Shown here one piece after another: positions 43,042-51,847 of a DNA stretch of 64,000 bases. Positions within the stretch are counted from its first letter, which is position 1; each line of letters opens with the position of its first letter. A program made the translations under genes and the position numbers. The notes beneath the pieces were generated by a model. It saw only the letters and a list, made by a program, of their open reading frames with translations, ran no database searches and had not been told where the DNA came from. This stretch comes from DASUAS01 sp963841415 (GTDB lineage: Bacteria > Actinomycetota > Acidimicrobiia > IMCC26256 > DASPTH01): positions 1,240,001 through 1,304,000 of the forward strand of contig CAWJCN010000003.1 of NCBI GenBank assembly GCA_963841415.1. The letters run 5' to 3'.

Positions 43042-43962
43042 ATGACGACCGACGAGGGCATGCTCGATCCGTGGGTGGTCGAGTACTTCGAGGCCAACCC
43101 CGAGCGGAACGTGGTGTTCGACACCCTCGACCGCGAGATCCTCGAGCTGGCGCGGGGCGACTTCTCGCTCCCCTGCGACGTCGAGATCGCGAGCGTCGAG
43201 GACGCCGAGGTCGACGGCATCCCGATCCGGATCTACCGCGACGAGGACCCTCCCACCGGCGTCGTCGTGTACTTCCACGGGGGCGGGTTCGTGATCGGCA
43301 GCATCGGGCTCATGGACAACGTCGCCCGCCAGCTCTGCGACGCGTCCGGCGCGGTGGTGATCTCGGTGGGTTACCGCCTGGCGCCCGAGCACCCGTATCC
43401 GGCCGCCCTCGACGACTGCGAGACCGTCACCCGCTGGGCGATCGCCAACGTGTCGACGTTCGGGGCGCCGGCGTCGGCGGTCGCGATCGCGGGCGAGAGC
43501 GCGGGCGGCAACCTCTCGGCCGCGCTGGCGCTGCGACTGCGGGACGCGGGCGACGTGCAGATCGCCGGTCAGGTGCTCATCTACCCGGCCACCGGCGGCA
43601 CGGATCGGTTCCCGTCGCGTGACCTGTTCGACGGCCTCGTCATCAGCGAGAAGGCCGGCACCATGTACTGGGACGCGTACCGCGCCGGGCGTGAGCTCGA
43701 CGACGACCCGTACGCGGCGCCGCTGCACGCGGAGCACCTGCGCGACCTCCCGCCCGCGGTGGTGATCCTCGGCGGTTGCGACATGTTGCGCGACGAGGGT
43801 CGCGCCTACGCCACGCGCCTCCGTGACGACGGCGTCGAGGTCGAAGAGGTCTCCTACGCGGGTCAACCTCATGGCTTCGTGAACTTCGACTTCCCGGCCG
43901 CCGCGCTCGCACACGAGGTCGTCGGCCGCTGGCTGCGGGCCCGGTTCGCGTCCGTCGGCTGA
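43042..43962 (+). CDS. HSL-family alpha/beta hydrolase (carboxylesterase)
   Basis: The 306-residue hormone-sensitive-lipase family esterase has the oxyanion motif HGGGF (79-83), nucleophile Ser153 in GESAGG, an aspartate in LGGCDMLRDEG and the catalytic histidine in GQPHGFVNF. YRLAPEHPYPAALDD is a strong family signature. GGGGGAG precedes ATG 43042. It hydrolyses short- to medium-chain esters in characterised relatives. An SDR follows eight bases later. Confidence 0.95.
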   Translation: MTTDEGMLDPWVVEYFEANPERNVVFDTLDREILELARGDFSLPCDVEIASVEDAEVDGIPIRIYRDEDPPTGVVVYFHGGGFVIGSIGLMDNVARQLCDASGAVVISVGYRLAPEHPYPAALDDCETVTRWAIANVSTFGAPASAVAIAGESAGGNLSAALALRLRDAGDVQIAGQVLIYPATGGTDRFPSRDLFDGLVISEKAGTMYWDAYRAGRELDDDPYAAPLHAEHLRDLPPAVVILGGCDMLRDEGRAYATRLRDDGVEVEEVSYAGQPHGFVNFDFPAAALAHEVVGRWLRARFASVG

Positions 43963-43969
43963 CCTGACG

Positions 43970-44698
43970 ATGGCGGAGCGAGGTGGATCCGCGGTCGTCG
44001 TCGGTGGAGCGTCGGGGATCGGCGCGGCCGTCGTCGACCGCTACCGCGACGCCGGCCATCCAGTCGTGGTGTGGGACGTGCACGAGGCGGCCGACGTGCT
44101 CTGCGACGTCACCGACGAGGCTCAGGTGGAGGTGGCGCTCATCGCGACCCTCGACCGTCTCGACGAGGTGCCGACCGAGCTGACCGTCACCGCCGGCGTC
44201 GGGCACTCCGGCTTGCTCACCGAGGTCGACCGCGCCGAGTGGGACCGGGTGCTCGCGGTGAACCTGACCGGTCCGTGGCTGGTCATGCGGGCCTGGGCCC
44301 GTCAGTACGCGGCGCACGGCGCCGAAGCGTCGATCGTCGCGACGTCGAGCGTGAGCGCGCGGCTCGTCGACCGCGCGATGGGCGCGTACTGCACGTCGAA
44401 GGCCGCGCTGAGCATGACGGTGCGGATCGCGGCCGCGGAGTGGGCGCCGTCCGTGCGCGTGAACGCGGTGGCGCCGGGCGTCACCGCGACGCCCATGCTG
44501 GGCGGCGCGCCCGTCGACTCGGGCTGGCTGCGCGACGTCGCCCACCGCACGTCGCTCGGACGTCTCGGTTCCGCCGACGACATCGCCGACGCGGTGCTCG
44601 CCCTCCACGCGCTGCCGTGGGTCACCGGTCAGGTGCTCGAAGCCGACGGTGGCCTGGCGCTCTGGAGCCCCATCAACGCCTGGGACGCCACCCACTGA
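43970..44698 (+). CDS. short-chain dehydrogenase/reductase
   Basis: The 242-residue SDR has VGGASGIG, a TAGVGHSG loop in place of NNAG, ATSSVSARLVD (serine), YCTSK as the Tyr/Lys pair and AVAPGVTATPML. It probably shares an operon with the esterase upstream. Its TGA lies within the first copy of a 14-bp tandem duplication, followed by a strong hairpin. Confidence 0.92.
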   Translation: MAERGGSAVVVGGASGIGAAVVDRYRDAGHPVVVWDVHEAADVLCDVTDEAQVEVALIATLDRLDEVPTELTVTAGVGHSGLLTEVDRAEWDRVLAVNLTGPWLVMRAWARQYAAHGAEASIVATSSVSARLVDRAMGAYCTSKAALSMTVRIAAAEWAPSVRVNAVAPGVTATPMLGGAPVDSGWLRDVAHRTSLGRLGSADDIADAVLALHALPWVTGQVLEADGGLALWSPINAWDATH

Positions 44699-44719
44699 GC
44701 TTTTGCCACTGAGCTTTTG
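44692..44719. repeat. 14-bp exact tandem duplication at gene end
   Basis: CCACTGAGCTTTTG occurs twice head to tail (44692-44705 and 44706-44719). The first copy contains the SDR stop codon; the second runs into the hairpin at 44715. It looks like a small local duplication of the gene end/terminator entry. Confidence 0.9.
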
Positions 44720-44761
44720 GCGTTGTTCGTGTGCCACTACGGCACACCAGCCACGCCAAAA
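44715..44761. terminator. bidirectional hairpin terminator between convergent genes
   Basis: TTTTGGCGT (44715-44723) pairs with ACGCCAAAA (44753-44761), and inside it GTGTGCC pairs with GGCACAC around the loop ACTAC. The outer stem gives a T run on either strand (TTTT on each 3' side), so it can serve the + strand SDR and the - strand acyl-CoA dehydrogenase. It is the clearest intrinsic-terminator-like structure in the window. Confidence 0.8.
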
Positions 44762-44773
44762 CCGATGGGAGAG

Positions 44774-46010
44774 TCAGCTCCGGAGGAGCTCGCTCCACGG
44801 GGTGGCGCGGTCGCTGGTGGGCTCCTTGGGGAGTCCGAGGGCGCGCTCGGCCAGGTTGTTGCGCTGCACCTCGTTGGTGCCGCCGCCAATGGAGATGCCG
44901 TAGCGGCTCAGCATCTCGGAGCTGACCCAGCGGCCGATCTCGTCGTCGGTCTGCAGCGCGGCCGCACCCGCGAGCTCGCCCGCGACGTCACCGGTGATGG
45001 CGCGGTTGATCGCGATCGAGAGCTTGAGGATCGACGGGTCGACCGGCGGACGTTCGCGGCGACGGATCGCACCCATGATGCGCTCGGAGAGCAGGCCGAG
45101 CGTCCGCTCGCGTACGAAGCAGTCGACGAGTCGCTGGCGCGCCACCGGATCACCGGTCCGCTCGAACTCCACGCGCGAGCCGCAGCAGATTGGCGAAGGT
45201 GCTCTGCGTGGTGCCGCCGATCATCGCCGACTCGTTGGCCATGACGGTGCGAGCCGCGGGCCAACCGTTGTCGATGTCGCCGAGCACGTTGGCGACCGGC
45301 ACCCGCACGTTCTCGAAGAACACCTCGTTGAAGTGCGCGGCACCGGTCGCCTGCACCAGCGGGCGCGCTTCGATGCCGGGACTGTTCATGTGGACGAGCA
45401 GGAACGTGATGCCGTGGTGCTTGGGCACGTCGGGGTTGGTGCGGGCCAGCAGCATGCCGTGGTCGCACCACTGCGCGGCCGAGTTCCACACCTTCTGCCC
45501 GTTGACGACGAACTCGTCGCCGTCGCGCGCGGCCCGGCACCCGAGCCCGGCCAGGTCGGAGCCCGCGCCCGGCTCGGAGAAGAGCTGGCACCACGCGTCG
45601 TCGCCTGACAGGAGACGCGGGATGAGCTCGCGCTTCTGCTCCTCGGTGCCGAACGCCATCAACGTCGGGCCGAGCATCATGATCGTCGAGTAGATGAACC
45701 CCGACGACGCTTCGTACTGCGTGGCCTCCTCGTTGTAGATCCGCTCCTGCCACGCGTCACCACCCTGTCCGCCGTACTCCTTCGGGTACGTGAAGCCGGT
45801 CATGCCCGCGTCGAAGCGCTTGCGCTGCCACGCCCGGCCGGCGTCGAACCAGCGCTTCGCGTCGTCGCCGTCGGTGTGGTACGTGATCGCCCACGGGCTG
45901 CGTTCCTTCTTGGGCGTCGAGTTCGCGCTGAGGAAGGCGTGCACCTCGGCCCGGAACGAAGCCTCCTCGGGCGTGTCGGTCGACTGGGTCTCGTCGATGG
46001 TGGAAGTCAC
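44774..46010 (-). CDS. acyl-CoA dehydrogenase, with frameshift
   Basis: The roughly 411-residue acyl-CoA dehydrogenase has an N-terminal helical domain, CQLFSEPGAGSDLAGLGCRAARDGD (flavin-binding signature), VNGQKVWNSAAQWCDHGML, and the C-terminal YGISIGGGTNEVQRNNLAERALGLPKEP. At about 45172 the frame changes: LLRLAR runs into GVRADR and a stop, while skipping one base gives VEFERTGDPVARQR, which is family-typical. The span is a multiple of three plus one. It introduces the alpha-beta double bond in acyl-CoA degradation. It is divergent from the UbiB-like gene. Confidence 0.9.
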
Positions 46011-46087
46011 GCAAGCAACGTAGCCGCGGCGTCCGTGAGCGAACCGGGCCCGAGACCGCAGGCCGCCGGTCGCCGTAGGATCCGCGA

Positions 46088-48065
46088 ATGCGGGTGGGTG
46101 TGGTGATCGAGCTCGGGACCGGGGCGCTGCTGCTGTACGGGCTCCCGTTCATCATCGTCGTCGGGTGGGTGAGCAGTCGGCTCCTCGGCGTGCGTCGCGG
46201 CTGGGGCCGGGCGTTCGTGGCCGGGTTCGTCGGTTGGGTGGCGGGCGTCGGCGTCGCGGCCGTGATCGAGAACCACGACGTCCGCACGAACGCGCAGCTC
46301 GAGGACATCCTCCCGCTCGCACTCTTCTTCGGTGTGCTGATCTCGATGTTCGTCGGGCTGATGCTCGACGTGCTCCTGAAGCCGCGTCGGGCCCATCACC
46401 GCCGGTTCCGGTGGCTCATCCACCCGATCGCGACGGTGAAGCGGCGGCTCGCCCCGCTCGGCCGCTTCCGCGAGATCCTCCGCTACGCGCGCGAAGCGGG
46501 GCCTGCAGCACTACGCGTCGTCCTCGAAGCTCGCGACACCCGAATTCGCGCGGCGGTTGCGGCTCACGCTCGAGGACTGTGGCGGGATGTTCGTGAAGTT
46601 CGGCCAGATCGCGTCCACCCGCAACGACCTGTTGCCCGAGGTGATCACGACGGAGCTCGCACAGTTGCAGTCGGCCGCGCGACCGATCGACGCTGACGCC
46701 GTACGTGACGTCGTCGAACTCGAGCTCGGTGCGACGGTCGAGGAGGAATTCGCGTCCTTCGACTTCGAGCCGCTCGCCGCAGCGTCGATCGGTCAGACGC
46801 ACCGTGCCGTGTTGAAGACGGGTGAGCACGTGGTCGTGAAGGTGCAGCGTCCCGGCATCGAGGACGTCGTGCACCGCGACGCGGCGGTGCTCCGCATGGC
46901 CGCGGGCGTGATCGACCGGCGGGTCGAGGCCGCGCACCAGCTCGGCGTCAAGCGTCTGGCCGAGGAGCTCATCACGTCGCTCGAACGCGAGCTCGACTAC
47001 GGCGCCGAAGCCGCCAGCGGTGTCGCGTTCCTGGAACACCTCGAGGACGACGAGGGCATCGCCGCACCGAAGGTGTACGAAGCCCTGTCGACCCGCCGGG
47101 TGCTGGTGATGGAGGAGATCCCCGGGGTGACGGTTGCCGACCGCGCCGCGGTCGAGGCCACTCCGCTCGCTGCCAACGTGCTCGCGCTGCGCCTGCTGCA
47201 GTCGTTCCTCGACCAGGTGTTGCGCGACGGCCTCTACCACGCCGACCCGCACCCCGGGAACATCTTCGTCGACCCGTCGGGTTGCCTGTGGTTCCTCGAT
47301 TTCGGGGCGGTGGGCCGTCTGAGCCCGCTGGTGCTGGAGTCGATGCAGGAGATGGCGATCGGGTTCCAACTCAACGACCCGGTGGTGCTGGCGCGGGCGA
47401 CGATGCACCTCGCCGGTGGCGACGAGGGCGGCGACAGCCGCGCGCTCGAAGCCGACATCGGCCTGTTGCTCGTCGACGGCGTCGCGTCGGGGAGCTTCGA
47501 CCCTCAGGCCATGAGCATGATGCTCGACGTCATGCAGCGCCACGGTCTCGAGGTGCCCGGCGCGATGACCGTGCTCTCGCGTGCGCTGCTCACGCTCGAG
47601 GGCACGCTGCGCACCGTCGACCCGTCGTTCAACATCGCCCACGAGGCAACCCGGCTGTTGCCCGAGCTCGCGGGTGAGCAGACCGACATGCTCCAGGAGC
47701 AACTCCAGAAGGAGGTCATCCGCGCGCTGCCGTCGCTGCGCACTCTCCCGTCGAACGTCGAGGCCATCGCCACCCAACTCCGCCGCGGTCGGCTCACCAT
47801 GCGGGTCGAGCGCTTCGCCGGCGACGACCGCGAGGTCGTCGACGACTGGGTCGACCGATCGATCTTCGCCGCCGTCGGTCTGCTCGGGATGATCGCGTCG
47901 GCGATGCTGCTGGTGGCCGCGGCGCTCGTCGGTCACGACGAGGACTTCGCCACCGCGCTCCAGGTGATCGGGTTCTTCGGGATCATCGTCACCGCGGTGA
48001 TCCAGATGCGGGTGGTGGCGCAGATCTTCCGGCGCGGCGACGTCGAGGGTCGCCGCCGCATCTGA
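46088..48065 (+). CDS. UbiB/ABC1/AarF protein kinase-like protein, with frameshift
   Basis: The roughly 658-residue protein has two N-terminal membrane segments (LLLYGLPFIIVVGWV, and LPLALFFGVLISMFVGLML). The ABC1 kinase-like domain follows with the diagnostic KFGQIASTR, AAASIGQTHRA (Ala-rich loop), VVVKVQRPG (lysine), LYHADPHPGNIFV and LWFLDFGAVG (metal Asp). Two C-terminal membrane helices (FAAVGLLGMIASAMLLVAAAL and LQVIGFFGIIVTAVI) complete it. A GGGG run at 46498-46501 contains one extra G: dropping it joins YAREAG to LQHYASSSKLATPEFA. Family members support quinone/isoprenoid lipid metabolism at the membrane. Confidence 0.9.
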
Positions 48066-48117
48066 CTCCCAGGTACTGTCGCGCGCAGTACAAATCTGAT
48101 CCGGGGGATCGCCTGAC

Positions 48118-49308
48118 ATGGCCGACGAGATCTACTACGACCCGTACGACTTCGACATCGACGCGGACCCGTATCCGATCTGGAAGCGCCTGCGCGACGA
48201 AGCGCCCCTGTATCACAACGAGAAGTACGACTTCTACGCGGTGAGCCGCTTCGACGACGTCGAGCGCTGCTCGGTGGACTGGCGCACGTACCGCTCCGGC
48301 CGCGGTTCGGTGATCGAGATCATCCAGCAGGGTGTCGACATCCCGCCCGGCAGCATCCTCTTCGAGGACCCGCCCACCCACGACGTCCACCGCTCGCTGC
48401 TGTCGCGGGTGTTCACACCTCGGCGCATCGCCGACCTCGAGCCGAAGGTGCGTGCGTTCTGCGCGCGCAGCCTCGACCCGCTCGTCGGCGGCGACGGGTT
48501 CGACTTCATCGGCGACCTGGGCGCACAGATGCCGATGCGCACCATCGGCATGTTGCTCGGCATTCCGGAGGAAGACCAGGAGGCGATCCGCGACCAGATC
48601 GACGAGGGCATGCGGCTCGAGGAGGGCGCGCCGCCGTCGAACGAGCAGACGCTCGCGGTGACGAGCGGCGACGTGTTCACCGACTACATCGACTGGCGAG
48701 CCGAGCACCCGTCGGACGACCTGATGACCGACCTGCTCAACGTCGAGTTCGACGATCACACGGGTGTGCGCCGGCGGCTCAGCCGCGAGGAGATCCTCGG
48801 GTACGTCGGGTTGTTGGCCGCGGCGGGCAACGAGACGACCACGCGTCTGATCGGCTGGACCGGCAAGGTGCTGGCCGAGAACCCTGACCAGCGCGCCCGC
48901 CTGGTCGACGACCGCACGTTGGTGCCGAGCGCCGTCGAGGAGCTGCTGCGCTACGAGGCGCCCTCACCGGTGCAGGCGCGCTACATCCAGGACGACGTCG
49001 AGCACCATGGGCAGAAGATCGCGGCCGGCAACGTCATGGTGCTGCTCACGGCGGCGGGCAACCGCGACGAGCGGCACTTCCCCGAGCCCGACCGCTTCGA
49101 CATCGATCGCACCATCGACCATCACCTGTCGTTCGGGTACGGCATCCACTTCTGCCTGGGCGCCGCGCTGGCGCGCCTCGAGGGACGTATCGCGCTCGAC
49201 GAAGTGCTGCAGCGCTTCCCCGAGTGGGAGGTCGACTGGGACCGCGCCGAGCAGGCGCACACCAGCACGGTGCGCGGCTGGGAGAAGCTCCCGGTTCTCG
49301 TGCCGTAG
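48118..49308 (+). CDS. cytochrome P450, paralogue of the one at 14639
   Basis: The 396-residue P450 has I-helix AAAGNETTTRLIGW, EELLRYEAP (ExxR) and heme loop FGYGIHFCLGAALAR with Cys346. Sequence and layout are nearly parallel to the P450 at 14639-15841: identical DIPPGSIL/EDPP-HDVHRSL, IGMLLGIPEEDQ, AGNETTTRLIGWTGK and RYEAPSPVQ blocks. It is therefore a within-genome duplicate with probably related substrate. It follows the UbiB-like gene and precedes an SDR. Confidence 0.95.
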   Translation: MADEIYYDPYDFDIDADPYPIWKRLRDEAPLYHNEKYDFYAVSRFDDVERCSVDWRTYRSGRGSVIEIIQQGVDIPPGSILFEDPPTHDVHRSLLSRVFTPRRIADLEPKVRAFCARSLDPLVGGDGFDFIGDLGAQMPMRTIGMLLGIPEEDQEAIRDQIDEGMRLEEGAPPSNEQTLAVTSGDVFTDYIDWRAEHPSDDLMTDLLNVEFDDHTGVRRRLSREEILGYVGLLAAAGNETTTRLIGWTGKVLAENPDQRARLVDDRTLVPSAVEELLRYEAPSPVQARYIQDDVEHHGQKIAAGNVMVLLTAAGNRDERHFPEPDRFDIDRTIDHHLSFGYGIHFCLGAALARLEGRIALDEVLQRFPEWEVDWDRAEQAHTSTVRGWEKLPVLVP

Positions 49309-49369
49309 CGAAGCGTCCGACAAGCCCTTGGCGACTCCGAGAACGCAACTCAGAAGGAGTGACATCCTC

Positions 49370-50185
49370 GTGGACGTCATGCGCGGCCAGGCCGCATTCG
49401 TCACCGGTGGCGGAACCGGCATCGGTCTTGCGTGCGCGCAAGCGATCGTGCAGGCAGGTGGCACGGTCACGATCGCCGGGCGTCGCGTTGACGTTCTCGA
49501 CTCGGCGGTCGAAGCCCTGGGCGAGAGAGCCACGGGCGTCCAGTGCGACATCTCGGAGCCGGGCTCCGTCGAGCACGCGGTCGGCACAGCGGTGGAACGC
49601 TTCGGGCCACTCCACCTGGCGGTCAACTCCGCCTACAGCGCCATGGTGGGAAGCTTTCTCGAGACCCCGGCAGATCTCTTCGCCATCACGACGAACGCCA
49701 CGCTCAACGGGACGTACCGTTCGATGCAGGCGGAGGCGAAGGCGATGCGCGCAGCCGGGAGCGGCAGCATCGTGAACATCAGCTCGGTCGCCGCGGCACG
49801 AAGCGGTCGGTGGGAGTCGGCGTATTCGGCGTCGAAGGCGGGCGTCGACATGCTCACCCGGGTTGCGGCCGACGAGTGGGGCCAGTACGGCATCCGTGTC
49901 AACTCGGTGTTGCCGGGTCTGATCACCACCGACACCGCGGCGCCGCTGACCGATGACCCGGTCGTGCGAGAGGGCTTCGTGCGGCAGACGCCGCTCGCGC
50001 GACTCGGCGAACCGCACGAGATCGCGACGATGGTCGCCTTCCTCTTGAGCGACCGCGCTGCGTTCGTGACCGGTCAGTGCATCTGCGTCGACGGCGGACT
50101 GTCGCTGCGCGGGCTCCCGGAGCCCGAACACGGCCGCAGCTTGCGAGGCCTGATCCCCGACTTCTTCGCGGACGGAGAACCCTGA
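49370..50185 (+). CDS. short-chain dehydrogenase/reductase
   Basis: The 271-residue SDR has TGGGTGIG, VNSAYSAM in place of NNAG, ISSVAAARSG with the catalytic serine, YSASK as the Tyr/Lys pair and VLPGLITTDT. AAGGAG lies ten bases before GTG 49370; ATG 49379 is an alternative. It likely works with the P450 62 bp upstream, oxidising the new hydroxyl. Confidence 0.92.
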   Translation: MDVMRGQAAFVTGGGTGIGLACAQAIVQAGGTVTIAGRRVDVLDSAVEALGERATGVQCDISEPGSVEHAVGTAVERFGPLHLAVNSAYSAMVGSFLETPADLFAITTNATLNGTYRSMQAEAKAMRAAGSGSIVNISSVAAARSGRWESAYSASKAGVDMLTRVAADEWGQYGIRVNSVLPGLITTDTAAPLTDDPVVREGFVRQTPLARLGEPHEIATMVAFLLSDRAAFVTGQCICVDGGLSLRGLPEPEHGRSLRGLIPDFFADGEP

Positions 50186-50205
50186 CCAGCGGTGCTTGCG
50201 GCAGG

Positions 50206-51087
50206 ATGGCCGCGGTGGATGCGTGGCCGATGCCCCGGAACCTCGTCCTGGCGGCGGAGCGAGGTGGCCGTCGGGCGTGGCTGGGGAGACTGCCGGGGCT
50301 CGTCCACGAGCTCGAGGGTCGTTGGGGGTTGACGGCCGGAGCACCATTTCAGCCCGGCGGTCAGACGGCATACGTCGCGCCGGTCCGCGCGGTCGGCGGG
50401 GAGGAGCTCGTCCTGAAGCTCGTGTGGCATCACGACGAGGCGGCGCACGAAGCTGACGGGCTGCGCGAATGGGATGGCGACGGCGCGGTTCGACTGCACG
50501 GGATCGACGAGTTCGACGACACCAGCGCGTTGCTGCTCGAGCGGTGTGTTCCGGGAGCTCCGTTGGCGACGCGAGCGGAGCCGGAGCAGGACACGGTGAT
50601 CGCCGGCCTGTTGCGGCGGCTGTGGCGCGAACCCACTCCTGGGCATCCCTTCCGAGCGCTCAAGGTCATGTGTGACGCGTGGGCCGACGAATTCGAACAG
50701 AAGGCGGCGAAGGGCCAAGTGAGCCTTGACGCTGGTCTCGCCCGCGCCGGCATCGAGCTGTTCCGCGCGCTGCCGCGCGATGCCACGCAGCACGTGTTGT
50801 TGTGCACCGACCTGCACGCGGAGAACGTCCTGGCTGCCGCACGCGAACGATGGCTGGCCATCGACCCGAAGCCCTACGTCGGCGATCCCACCTACGACGT
50901 CCTCCAACACCTCTTGAACTGCACCGAACGGTTGCAGGCCGACCCGCGCCTACTGGCAGGGCGCATGGCGGACCTTCTCGACCTCGATCGTGACCGCGTC
51001 GTGCTCTGGCTCTTCGCGCGTTGCGTGCAGGAGTCACCTGATTGGCCTGGCCTCGATGACGTCGCTCGCCGCTTGGCTCCCTCGTAG
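50206..51087 (+). CDS. APH-type small-molecule kinase (streptomycin/hydroxyurea kinase family)
   Basis: The 293-residue protein belongs to the aminoglycoside/hydroxyurea resistance kinase group (APH(6)-like). It has FQPGGQTAYVAPV (nucleotide side), LVLKLVWHHDEAAHEADGL (catalytic lysine region), LLLERCVPGAPL, the Brenner-type VLLCTDLHAENVLAA and WLAIDPKPYVGDPTYD with the metal Asp. In this family it phosphorylates streptomycin or similar hydroxyls, but environmental homologues often have other substrates. ATG 50206 has only a weak ribosome site; GTG 50215 is possible. Confidence 0.85.
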   Translation: MAAVDAWPMPRNLVLAAERGGRRAWLGRLPGLVHELEGRWGLTAGAPFQPGGQTAYVAPVRAVGGEELVLKLVWHHDEAAHEADGLREWDGDGAVRLHGIDEFDDTSALLLERCVPGAPLATRAEPEQDTVIAGLLRRLWREPTPGHPFRALKVMCDAWADEFEQKAAKGQVSLDAGLARAGIELFRALPRDATQHVLLCTDLHAENVLAAARERWLAIDPKPYVGDPTYDVLQHLLNCTERLQADPRLLAGRMADLLDLDRDRVVLWLFARCVQESPDWPGLDDVARRLAPS

Positions 51088-51107
51088 CCGGCGTCGCGTC
51101 GGCAGAT

Positions 51108-51821
51108 TCATCCAGGTTGCGCGCCGCCGAAGATGAACCAGCGCGTGGCGTCGATGTCGGCATGCCACCCCTGCGCTTCGACCAGACCTTCGAGTTCCTC
51201 CGGCTCGTACATCACCTTCACGACCTGGTACTCGGATCCGTCACTGAGCCGACGAAGGTGCAGATCGGGCGCGTACTCGACGACGTAGGGATCCCGAGCG
51301 ACAGTCGTCGTGATCGGATCGTCGCGGTTGTCGATGAGGAACGCGCGGCCATCGGCATTGAGACACGCGCGTACCAGTGACCAGAAGCTCGCAAAGCGGC
51401 TCCGAGGCACGTGTGAGAGCCAGAACGAGAAGAACACGACATCGAAGGTTCTCTGCGGGACCCAGTCGAAGAGGTCGGCAACGACATAGTTGACGTCCGG
51501 ACGACCCACTCGATCGCGATTCAAGGCGAGGGTCTCGGGAGAAGCGTCGACGACGGTCAGCTCATCGGCTGCTTGTGCCAGCCGCTGCGTCCACCAGCCG
51601 GTGCCGCCGGCCAACTCGAGAACATCGCCCGTCGGGCCAAATGTCGCGAGCGCCGCATCGACCGCCGCGACCTGGCGATCCCACTCCCGGGACTCCTCTT
51701 CACCGCGGGCGTAGCGGCCGCGGCGCTGCCACCAGTCGTCGTACTCCGGTGCGCGTGCCCGGTAGAACCGCCGTTGCTGTTCCAGCAGGTCCTCGTCGTC
51801 CACCGCCACAGCATCGCTCAT
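51108..51821 (-). CDS. SAM-dependent methyltransferase
   Basis: The 237-residue class I methyltransferase has motif I VLELAGGTGWWTQRLAQ, TVVDASPETLALNR (motif II Asp), YVVADLFDWVPQRTFDVVFFSFWLSH and RAFLIDNRDD. The N-terminal YRARAPEYDDWWQRRG is typical of small-molecule or quinone-type methyltransferases. ATG 51821 begins the canonical protein; the open frame upstream lacks family sequence and overlaps the GMC gene end region. Confidence 0.88.
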   Translation of the reverse strand: MSDAVAVDDEDLLEQQRRFYRARAPEYDDWWQRRGRYARGEEESREWDRQVAAVDAALATFGPTGDVLELAGGTGWWTQRLAQAADELTVVDASPETLALNRDRVGRPDVNYVVADLFDWVPQRTFDVVFFSFWLSHVPRSRFASFWSLVRACLNADGRAFLIDNRDDPITTTVARDPYVVEYAPDLHLRRLSDGSEYQVVKVMYEPEELEGLVEAQGWHADIDATRWFIFGGAQPG

Positions 51822-51847
51822 CGGCCGCGTGCGTTCGCGCGGGCCTG

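Noticed and set aside
46490..46505. Programmed ribosomal frameshifting in the UbiB-like gene
   Set aside because: No slippery heptamer or downstream pseudoknot is evident, and unrelated genes in the window show the same kind of one-base break in G/C runs.
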